A program made the position numbers and the translations under genes. DNA of 64,000 nt from Pseudovibrio sp. Tun.PSC04-5.I4 (GTDB lineage: Bacteria > Pseudomonadota > Alphaproteobacteria > Rhizobiales > Stappiaceae). Of the stretch, positions 35,465 through 42,900 are shown in pieces. The DNA lies in contig NZ_FNLB01000006.1 in NCBI RefSeq assembly GCF_900104145.1, positions 3,846,501-3,910,500 on the forward strand. Direction: 5' to 3'. The notes under the pieces are model-generated. The model made no database searches. It was not told the DNA's origin and saw nothing but the letters and a program-made list of their open reading frames with translations. The stretch's first letter is position 1. Each line of letters begins with the position of its first letter.

Positions 35465-36440
35465 ATTTAAGCAAGGCTCTGAGGTCTTCAATCCGTTCGT
35501 TTATGAGCCAGCCATAATAATTCTCTCTTGGCAGGAGGGCCGGCCTGACATTACGCTTGTTTCTGAAAGAAATTGCGCGTTCCCAGGGGTTTCCTAGATT
35601 GTAGAGTGTGGATGTGAGGCCGGGGTTTAATGAGATGTCGACATTGGCTACCTTGCGATAGGCATCAATGGCGTCTTTCAGAACAGCTGCCGTGTAATGA
35701 ATGGACTTTGCGGGATCCATGACTGTCTTGTAGAGACCTGAAGCGTCCTTCGGGTTCAACTTTGGCAGGCCACTAATGGTATTGACCATGTCATTCATCT
35801 TGAGGGCAGTCAGGGGAGTTATCTGCCCCAGACCAAAACTTTGTCCCGCAAACATGGGTCTGAAAAAGGTTCGATGAAAACGCTCTCGCGGATATTTGAT
35901 GCCATCCACTTTTCTGCCGAGGAACGTCCTGTTCCAGACAAGTTCATAACAACGCCATTTGCCGTTGCTTGTTTCTTCTCTCTGGCATTTGTTGAATTGG
36001 GGTCTTTGAATGAAACTCCAGATTTTCTCGCCATCATATTGGAATGAAAACGGTATTCTGGCGTACTGCAGGGCTTTCATATAGTAGCTCTGGGCGCTGT
36101 CCAAACTATCGTAATTATAGGTGTGCTCTCCGACGATCGCACCCAAAATGTGAATAGGATCAATCCTGTAGAGGTCTGCAACTTTTTTAATGCGGGAGAT
36201 AAGCCTGTCTTCACGTTTCAAAACGGACAGGATGCGTTTGAATTTTTTTTCATAGGTGCGATTGAAGGCACTGGTGCGTGTGGCCGACGCGTTGGGGATG
36301 TTGGGCTGAGCCTTCAATCTGTTACCTACGGGAACAGCGAGGGGTACGCTTGCCTCAATGGGTGCAGTGAAATAGGCCTGTGATGATACAATAAGTAGTG
36401 AGGCCACAAGAATTGAACGTGCTTTACTCGATGATACCAT
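35463..36440 (-). CDS. DUF1402 lysozyme-like fold protein
   Basis: 325 residues with a signal peptide. The body contains YRIDPIHILGAIVGEHTYNYDSLDSAQ, PMFAGQSFGLGQITPLTAL, and ALLPRENYYGWLINERIEDLRALL, which are conserved in DUF1402. The GAIVGEH and SFGLGQIT blocks look like the catalytic Glu and the GLxQI of lytic transglycosylases, so a peptidoglycan role is plausible but inferred. Exported and likely periplasmic. Confidence 0.85.
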   Translation of the reverse strand: MVSSSKARSILVASLLIVSSQAYFTAPIEASVPLAVPVGNRLKAQPNIPNASATRTSAFNRTYEKKFKRILSVLKREDRLISRIKKVADLYRIDPIHILGAIVGEHTYNYDSLDSAQSYYMKALQYARIPFSFQYDGEKIWSFIQRPQFNKCQREETSNGKWRCYELVWNRTFLGRKVDGIKYPRERFHRTFFRPMFAGQSFGLGQITPLTALKMNDMVNTISGLPKLNPKDASGLYKTVMDPAKSIHYTAAVLKDAIDAYRKVANVDISLNPGLTSTLYNLGNPWERAISFRNKRNVRPALLPRENYYGWLINERIEDLRALLK

Positions 36441-36555
36441 AGCAATTGAGCTCTTATTTATTGTTTATTCATGGACGCATATCTCCTTTGTTGTAATTGA
36501 ATTGTCCTAAAAATTTATTCATTTAGAAGTTCTGAAGTAAAGCTGAAGTTACGTG

Positions 36556-37005
36556 TTATTTTTTACATGCGTGTCCTGTCAGGTATTTCTTGAATTCATT
36601 TGCTACTGTTATTCGAACTGGTGTAACACCATTGTCCATGAAGTCGAGCTCAATCGCCGCCGCTTTGGAAAGGTCTATGAGCCTGCTCTTTGCATAAGGG
36701 CCTCGATCGTTCACTCTAACCGTCAACGTTTTGCCGTTTGATAGGTTGGTGACCATAACCTGCGTTTCCATTGGGAGCGTGAGATGGGCAGCCGTTAGCT
36801 TGCTAGGGTCCATCATTTCCCCATTGGCCGTTTGAGATCTGAGCGCATACCACGATGCCTCGCCGCACTGAGAGGTTGTTGCAATTTCAGTGTGATGAGG
36901 GCGGAGGATAAATGTGACAAACACAAGAATGATCGCAGCAGTCAATATGACCAGAGCATAAACGCGGCTTCTTTTGCGTATTAAGCCTCTGTTATTCAAC
37001 GACAT
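36556..37005 (-). CDS. RlpA-like double-psi beta-barrel protein
   Basis: 149 residues: a single N-terminal membrane helix (VYALVILTAAIILVFVTFIL), then the RlpA DPBB domain: GEASWYALRSQTANGEMMD, TAAHLTLPMETQVMVTNLSNGKTLTVRVNDRGPY and SRLIDLSKAAA. RlpA cleaves naked glycan strands; the usual catalytic Asp and His are retained in HLTLP and DRGPY. Unlike typical RlpA it has no lipobox and no SPOR domain, and is short. It follows DUF1402 upstream on the same strand. Confidence 0.85.
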   Translation of the reverse strand: MSLNNRGLIRKRSRVYALVILTAAIILVFVTFILRPHHTEIATTSQCGEASWYALRSQTANGEMMDPSKLTAAHLTLPMETQVMVTNLSNGKTLTVRVNDRGPYAKSRLIDLSKAAAIELDFMDNGVTPVRITVANEFKKYLTGHACKK

Positions 37006-37169
37006 CTCATGTCCTCTTAGTCATTTCTGTCTCCCATTTATACAGAATTTCCTTGGGTTTAGGGAGCGGAGAGACTTTATGGATTGGGGAGTTGGTTTAT
37101 TCTTTCTGAAGATTGTCGGGGTGTTTGGATTATTCCAAAGATCTCTTCGAAGGATTGAAAGGGAACAAC

Positions 37170-38114
37170 GTGCAACAGAACACATTGCCTGGTCGACTTA
37201 TTCTCGCGGATGCCGCACGCGGATTAGCTTTACTGGCAATGGCAGTTTACCACTTGTCCTGGGACCTATCCTGGTTTGGTATTGTGGGGTGGGATGTTTC
37301 TGGTGCGCCTGCATGGCAACATTTTGCGCAGATTATCGCCGGGAGTTTTATGTTTCTGGTTGGGTTCAGTCTGGTTCTCGGGCATAAAAACGGAATTCGC
37401 TGGGAACGGTTTTGGACGCGGGAAATCCGCGTTGCTATAGCTGCGCTTGCGGTCTCCGTCGTGACTTACTTTATCTTTCAAGATCAATGGGTTCGATTTG
37501 GAATATTGCATTCCATTGTGGTTTCCAGCTTGATTGCCCTGCCGTTTGTGCGGTTGCACTACGCTTTTGCGTTGCTATGTGGGGCCGGTGTCATCGCGCT
37601 GTATATTGGGCTGGGGGATTACATTCTCCCATACCGGCAGTTTTTTTGGCTTGGGCTGAACTCACTGCCAGAAATCTCCGTTGATTATGTGCCACTTATT
37701 CCTTGGCTCGGGCCAGTTCTGCTTGGTGTGGGTTGCGGGGATATCCTAACGCGTTTTGGTCTTCTTCGGGTCTTGCGTGGATCTGCGTCGCCACACGTTG
37801 TTATGCGTTGTTTTGCGTGGTTTGGCCGGCATTCGCTCGCAACTTATCTGCTACATCAGCCGATCCTGTTTGGAACGGTTTGGGCGCTTTTGCATCTGGG
37901 TTTGTTTGGAGATGTTCAAACACGAAACTTCCAAAGCTCGTGTGTCGCATCCTGCAGTCAGACAGTAGATGTGAAGCAATGTGAGTTGGCATGTAGCTGC
38001 ACGTCTGATCGACTGAAGGCGAAGGGACAGTGGCAAGCTTTGTTGGCGTCACCGAACGATGCAAATCTACGTAAAGACGCGGGACAGGTCTTTCAAGCGT
38101 GCTTGTTGCCTTAG
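37170..38114 (+). CDS. DUF1624 (HGSNAT-like) membrane protein with Cys-rich tail
   Basis: About 314 residues with seven to eight membrane helices and the family block LILADAARGLALLAMAVYHLSWDLSWFG (acyltransferase-type His). After YLLHQPILFGTVWALLHLG the C-terminal tail has six cysteines (SSCVASC, QCELACSC, FQACLLP), probably outside the membrane with disulfides. GTG at 37170 has AAAGGGA six bases upstream and fits better than the TTG at 37113. Function unknown; homologues transfer acetyl groups across membranes. Confidence 0.82.
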   Translation: MQQNTLPGRLILADAARGLALLAMAVYHLSWDLSWFGIVGWDVSGAPAWQHFAQIIAGSFMFLVGFSLVLGHKNGIRWERFWTREIRVAIAALAVSVVTYFIFQDQWVRFGILHSIVVSSLIALPFVRLHYAFALLCGAGVIALYIGLGDYILPYRQFFWLGLNSLPEISVDYVPLIPWLGPVLLGVGCGDILTRFGLLRVLRGSASPHVVMRCFAWFGRHSLATYLLHQPILFGTVWALLHLGLFGDVQTRNFQSSCVASCSQTVDVKQCELACSCTSDRLKAKGQWQALLASPNDANLRKDAGQVFQACLLP

Positions 38115-38669
38115 AATCTGTGTTGTTGTGTTGAGCTGGTTGTCGCCTATTTCGGCGGGTTAAGAGTGTTGCTCATATATTACATTGTGAAAAATGCGAA
38201 TTCCCACCTACTTAATTTTCTGAGGCTTCGACTAAGGCATGCTGCGTCTCCAGACAAAAATAGCATTGTAACTTCCCCTTACGTAACATACCGAAAAGTC
38301 AGAGCTAATTCAATTTTAGCTAGATCGGGCCATTTGAACTCAAGTCATTTGTTGTCGTATTATTCTGCTTACATAAGGGAAGTAGAAGCTTATATATGCC
38401 TGATTATCCAATATGATGGTATTGACCTGAATAATAGCTTGGGTAATATGCACTACGGTAAATATACATACGTATTATTGAAGTGGTGTTGAGGGAAGTT
38501 TCTAGAATTTGAGCTTAGATAATTTTTCAGTTCATGTTTTACGTTTAAAACTATGTATTGTTCAAAATTATAGTTCGTTTTCTTTTTTTGCGTGTCCTTG
38601 CACTCCTTCCAAAATAGGCCAGATCGGGAGCGTTCCTGTGCGGCCTGTGTGTTTTTTTGGGGGAAGAAC
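38115..38669. other. AT-rich intergenic region upstream of the first FadL-like gene
   Basis: No gene supported. A 108-codon open frame (38166-38492) has no ribosome site and a composition typical of non-coding DNA. No clear terminator or RNA element seen. Confidence 0.5.
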
Positions 38670-39836
38670 ATGGGTGTTTTAAAAAGTGCAACACGGGGAG
38701 TTGCATTGGGGTGTTTTGCACTAGCTGGATCAGGAGCCGCTTTTGCTGGCGCTTGGGACACGCTTGGCATTGGCTCGTTGGATTTGTTGTACGCGCCAGA
38801 GGACTTTGTGGTTGAGAGCTCGGTTACCTATGTCAACCGCAATGTTGATTATGATGTGACTGAGGCAAGTCATTCCGGTGGTACTGGAGTAACTACCGGT
38901 CCAGTTTCCTCTCGTGCGACGCCAAATATTTGGAATTACCAAGGAGCTATAAAATTCGGGATGATGGACAATGCGGATTGTCTTGCCCGGATAAACAATC
39001 CGTTTTCAATTGAGGAGGAGATGGATCATGATTGGAGAGGACGATTTTCCGGTTACGAGACTCAAGCAAAAACTTTTGCGATTGATGCGACGTGTTCCTA
39101 CAAATTCCAAGTGGGTGAAGGGCGATATCTGCGGGCAATCGCCGGTGCTAGAGCTATGGATATGACTTACTATTCACAGGCTGCGCACCCCGCTGGTGTG
39201 CCTGCGGTAGTGGATCTGAAGTCAGACGGGTTGGAATATGGATGGCGTGTTGGTGTTGCTTATGAGGTGCCAGCCTATGCCATGCGTGCGAGCCTAATCT
39301 ATGATTCTGAAATTAACGCTGATCTTGAAGGCCATACAGAAGTAACAGGGCTGGCCAAGTTTGATAGCTTCTCGTCTCTGACCTTGCCACAAGCCGTTGA
39401 GCTTAATGTGCAGTCTGGTGTTGCCCCGGGTTGGTTAGTGAGCGCTGGTGTTAAATGGGTTGATTGGTCTGTGATTGACGTCCTTTCTGTAACAAACGCT
39501 GCGGGTAATGAAACTGTTCACCGTAAACTGAATTTCAAAGATGGTTGGACGGTTAAAGCCGGTGTTGGTCATGCGCTGAATGAACAAGTGAGCGTGGGTA
39601 GTTCTTTGCAGTGGGATCGTGGTGTAGGTGGAAGTTATTCTGATACTTACACAGTCGGCTTCGGCAGTTCCTATGCGGCCAACAAAAATGTCAAATTTAC
39701 GCTAGGGACAGCTGCTATTTACAAGACATCGGGTTCCGGGAATGCTAATAATCTCGCTAGCCATACTGTGAATGAATATGAGTATGATGGATCTTGGGCG
39801 TTTGCGGTAAATACAAAAATTCGCGTATCATTCTGA
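38670..39836 (+). CDS. FadL-like outer-membrane protein, copy 1
   Basis: 388 residues with signal peptide (LGCFALAGSGAAFAG). OmpP1/FadL-type barrel features: VQSGVAPGWLVSAGVKWVDWSV, GWTVKAGVGHALNEQVSVGSSLQWDRGVGGSYSDTYTVGFG and a Phe-ended C-terminal strand (KIRVSF). FadL proteins import hydrophobic compounds. The usual N-terminal hatch with NPA is not seen. Two cysteines (DNADCLARIN, DATCSYKF) are unusual for such a barrel. GGGGGA ribosome site before the ATG. A second copy follows 598 bases later. Confidence 0.85.
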   Translation: MGVLKSATRGVALGCFALAGSGAAFAGAWDTLGIGSLDLLYAPEDFVVESSVTYVNRNVDYDVTEASHSGGTGVTTGPVSSRATPNIWNYQGAIKFGMMDNADCLARINNPFSIEEEMDHDWRGRFSGYETQAKTFAIDATCSYKFQVGEGRYLRAIAGARAMDMTYYSQAAHPAGVPAVVDLKSDGLEYGWRVGVAYEVPAYAMRASLIYDSEINADLEGHTEVTGLAKFDSFSSLTLPQAVELNVQSGVAPGWLVSAGVKWVDWSVIDVLSVTNAAGNETVHRKLNFKDGWTVKAGVGHALNEQVSVGSSLQWDRGVGGSYSDTYTVGFGSSYAANKNVKFTLGTAAIYKTSGSGNANNLASHTVNEYEYDGSWAFAVNTKIRVSF

Positions 39837-39865
39837 GTAAATCATAGAGACTCACTCAGGGTCAT

Positions 39866-39910
39866 TTGAGAATAAGAGCTGGAGGTCTTGCCTCTGGCTT
39901 TTATTTTGTC
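39866..39910 (+). terminator. Probable terminator after FadL-like copy 1
   Basis: Imperfect hairpin AGAGCTGGAGG/CCTCTGGCTTT followed by TTATTTT. Confidence 0.5.
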
Positions 39911-40434
39911 TGCTTTGTGTATGAACTGTGCAGGATGCAGTTATTTTGTTGTATTTTGGCAACGATTTTGTGGAGAAATGGGCATGGTTGTTTCTTCGAG
40001 ATGCTATATCAAAACTCCTAAGTAATTTCCGTATAGGTAAGGTTGACTATAGTCTCATACTTAACCAGCTCCTTTGTGGCCGTTTTATTTTATTTGCTCC
40101 TCTTCTTTGCCTTTACTTGATTACCTTGCGTGGGGTTGATGTATAAAAAACCATGACCCCATGTATTCACTCAGTACTTATACGAAGGGTGGGGTGAATA
40201 ATTCTCACAATGAGATATGCATACATTCATGAGTTTTCCGGCTTGCTTAGCAAACTGGGGGGGATGCACTGCAACGCTGATTATTCAGTGGTCGTTGGGT
40301 ATGGATGTATTGCTTAAGCCGCGTCTGAGATGACGTTTACTTTCCGTGCTTTAGGCAAGTGTTCCCGCTTATAGAAGATGCAATTGATTGCGCGCTTTGA
40401 CGCTCAATCTAGCGAACAATGAGGGGGAGGGGAC
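39911..40434. other. Intergenic region between the two FadL-like genes
   Basis: About 520 bases of AT-rich sequence. A 72-codon open frame (39928-40146) is not convincing. No hairpin with T-run or recognisable promoter was found. It may hold the promoter of copy 2. Confidence 0.5.
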
Positions 40435-41691
40435 ATGCGAGTTCTCAAAGTATTAGCAAGAACGACCGTTCTTGGCTGTGCGGTATCACTTTTACCTGCG
40501 TCTGCATTTGCAGGCGGTTGGTCTACCGAAGGCATTGCAGATTACGATCTGTTGTTTGCAAAAGAGAAATTTGCGTTTGAGGGGCAGTCGACTTACGCGG
40601 ATCGTAATGTTGATTTCAAGAATGCTAAGACCACGATTGGTGGCAATCCTGCCGATGCAGTGGCTAAAAATCCAGGAAAAAATGGTGCAGGTGATATCGC
40701 CCCCAATGTCTGGTTAAATTCCGGTTCTGCGAAGATTGGCCTTACAGACAATATTGATTTCTTTGCACGCATCAATCAGCCCTACGTTATTAGCGAGCAA
40801 CCTGGTTTTGACTGGAATGGTAAGTTTGCGATTGGTGAAACCAACGCTGAGTCGCTCGGTATTGACGCGATGTTGAGCTATAAGCACGAGGTCTCATCGG
40901 GGAAGTTCCTTCGTGTGTTTGGTGGGGTTCGCTCCGTAACCGTTGATTACGAGCAGCTTTCTAATACTCTCATAGTTCCACCATCAACTGCGCCAAAATA
41001 TGATTCTACAGATGTTTCTTTGGAAGTAAATACTGACCGTGAATATGGTTTCCGACTAGGCGCTGCCTTCGAAATGCCGGAAATTGCATTGCGTGCACTG
41101 GTTGCCTATGAGTCGGAGATTGACCTCAATCTCGATGGTGATTTTGGGATCTCATTGCCAGCACTTTTGGGTGGTCCAATATCTGCGGAAGCATCAGCCG
41201 AAGCGTCTTTACCGCAATCCATTGAGGCTAAAGTTCAAAGTGGCGTTGCGCCCGGCTGGTTGGTTTCGCTCGGTGTAAAATGGGTTGATTGGAGCGTACT
41301 TAATAAGCTGGCAGTAAACCTTACCAGTGCTGATGTGAGAGCCCCTTCTAGTGTTGTGCGTGATCTAGGCTACTCAGATGGTTGGACTGTTGAAGCTGGA
41401 GTTGGTCATCAGTTGACTGAAAAACTTAGCGTTGGCAGCACTTTGACATGGGATAAAGGTATTGGTGGGCCATATTCTGATTTTTACGCTCTTGGATTAG
41501 GTGGATCTTACGATGTAACTGAGAAGGTTAAGTTTTCTCTTGGTGGTCGTGCTATTTATAAGACTGCTGGAGAAGGTTCATACAATATTGCGAGAACCAC
41601 TGGTACAGACGTCGCTGAAGTCAACACAGACTACGAATACGACTCCTCTTGGAACTTTGCTGTTTCTTCAAAGATCCGTGTCGCGTTTTAA
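40435..41691 (+). CDS. FadL-like outer-membrane protein, copy 2
   Basis: 418 residues, paralogue of copy 1. Signal peptide to SAFAGG, then YDLLFAKEKFAFEGQSTYADRNVDF matching LDLLYAPEDFVVESSVTYVNRNVDY of copy 1. Later blocks: VQSGVAPGWLVSLGVKWVDWSVLN, GWTVEAGVGHQLTEKLSVGSTLTWDKGIGGPYSDFYALGLGGSY and the terminal strand KIRVAF. No cysteines in the barrel, unlike copy 1. It shares a terminator with the convergent small secreted protein gene. Confidence 0.85.
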   Translation: MRVLKVLARTTVLGCAVSLLPASAFAGGWSTEGIADYDLLFAKEKFAFEGQSTYADRNVDFKNAKTTIGGNPADAVAKNPGKNGAGDIAPNVWLNSGSAKIGLTDNIDFFARINQPYVISEQPGFDWNGKFAIGETNAESLGIDAMLSYKHEVSSGKFLRVFGGVRSVTVDYEQLSNTLIVPPSTAPKYDSTDVSLEVNTDREYGFRLGAAFEMPEIALRALVAYESEIDLNLDGDFGISLPALLGGPISAEASAEASLPQSIEAKVQSGVAPGWLVSLGVKWVDWSVLNKLAVNLTSADVRAPSSVVRDLGYSDGWTVEAGVGHQLTEKLSVGSTLTWDKGIGGPYSDFYALGLGGSYDVTEKVKFSLGGRAIYKTAGEGSYNIARTTGTDVAEVNTDYEYDSSWNFAVSSKIRVAF

Positions 41692-41716
41692 ACGATATTA
41701 CCTATGAAATTTTGGG

Positions 41717-41748
41717 GTCGAAGGAGAGATCCTTCGGCCTTTTTTATT
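41717..41748. terminator. Convergent terminator
   Basis: CGAAGGA-GAGA-TCCTTCG hairpin followed by a long T-run; it overlaps the stop of the minus-strand neighbour. Confidence 0.78.
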
Positions 41749-42238
41749 TTGGGAGAGTGGCTGTGAGGCGGCATTCGAACTGGTCGTTGTTGCTGAAAAT
41801 TATTTCGACGGATGGTTGTCTGAACGCTCTGTTAAGCCTGAAAATAACGGCTTGAGCGCCTAAGTTAACGAGGCGTGCTGGCAAGGTGTTGCTGAAGAAT
41901 TTGTAGTGGGCTTTGATGGGGTGTGCTGTCAGTTTGATGACTTCTCCTGCTATCGCGATTTCTGCATACGAGCCGCTTGAACTTGTGTTGATTTCATAAT
42001 CAACAAGCACTGCTGTGTCCTTTAACTTAGCGAATATGGACTGGCAGTGCCCTGTCATATCGGAGGATGCCGGTCCTGAAGTTACTGCAGTTCCGTAGTG
42101 TGCAATGACTAGGAGGAGCTCTTCAGAAATCAGTTCGGCTTTAGATGACGTTCCTGCGAGTAACGCATAACTAAAGAGCACTACTGCTGAAAGTGAGGGT
42201 AATGGAGACCTGTTCCTTGCTTGATGTTTGCATGACAT
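41744..42238 (-). CDS. Small secreted protein with one cysteine pair, copy A
   Basis: 164 residues with signal peptide (LSAVVLFSYALLAGTSSKAE). The mature part has two cysteines (GHCQSIF, FECRL), likely one disulfide, and beta-rich segments DTAVLVDYEIN and KLTAHPIKAHYKFFSNTLPARLVNLGAQAVIFRL. It resembles the next gene upstream in cysteine placement and strand order. ATG at 42238 is preferred over a TTG at 42244. No family recognised. Confidence 0.65.
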   Translation of the reverse strand: MSCKHQARNRSPLPSLSAVVLFSYALLAGTSSKAELISEELLLVIAHYGTAVTSGPASSDMTGHCQSIFAKLKDTAVLVDYEINTSSSGSYAEIAIAGEVIKLTAHPIKAHYKFFSNTLPARLVNLGAQAVIFRLNRAFRQPSVEIIFSNNDQFECRLTATLPK

Positions 42239-42244
42239 CTGCAA

Positions 42245-42730
42245 TTATTGTCTCAGCCTGAAAGCTTCGGTGCTGAGGAAACATTTATCCGTTGGCTTAT
42301 CGCCTGCTGCTATGATGTGAACCACCTCATCATTGAAGTCATCTTCCATCGTAAAGATAAGACGCATAAAGCCTTTCTTCTTCAGGACGTCGGGCATTTT
42401 GTCTGATGTGAAGGAATAGGTATCAGGGATGCCAAGCGGTGTGAGCTTCACTTCAGTGTCTTCTACCAAGGCGACGGCTTTGTTTTGTGTTGCGCTTATC
42501 TGGTATTCAACGAATATTTCCTTCCCCATTTTGATTTCATATTTATCTTCGCAGGCTTTTGTCACAGATGGGTCCAGCAAACCGTCTTCTTTTAAGCCTG
42601 CTACATAGTTGAGAGGCACCAACACTTCGCCGCTGACGTTTTGCGGGGGGGCAGCTTGGGTTGACGCGGCCAGGAACAGACTTGCAGCGAATGCGGAGGC
42701 TGCACTGAGGCCTAAATTCTTGTTCTTCAT
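42245..42730 (-). CDS. Small secreted protein with one cysteine pair, copy B
   Basis: 161 residues with signal peptide (AASAFAASLFLAASTQAAPP). Two cysteines (KACEDKY, DKCFLS) sit as in copy A; strand order EIFVEYQIS, KLTPLGIPDTYSFTSDKMPDVLKKKGFMRLIFTM matches too. ATG at 42730 with AGGA upstream. The two genes are separated by six bases and are probably a single transcript. Family not recognised. Confidence 0.65.
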   Translation of the reverse strand: MKNKNLGLSAASAFAASLFLAASTQAAPPQNVSGEVLVPLNYVAGLKEDGLLDPSVTKACEDKYEIKMGKEIFVEYQISATQNKAVALVEDTEVKLTPLGIPDTYSFTSDKMPDVLKKKGFMRLIFTMEDDFNDEVVHIIAAGDKPTDKCFLSTEAFRLRQ

Positions 42731-42900
42731 TTTGTTGGTCCTGCTCGGCTGTGATGAGAAGGAGCGTCGCGCTCGCTTTTCTGTGTTGAGGACTAGTCTG
42801 CGGCAACCTCTGGACACACTCAATTTAATGCGCGTGCGCTGGTTAAGGGAGAGCAACGTTGCTGTTTAAAAGCAATCTAACAATTTAAGAGGATGATTAC

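Noticed and set aside
38166..38492. 108-codon open frame upstream of the first FadL-like gene
   Set aside because: AT-rich, no ribosome site, no recognisable domain; looks like random open sequence.
39928..40146. 72-codon open frame between the FadL-like genes
   Set aside because: No ribosome site and no similarity to anything I recognise.
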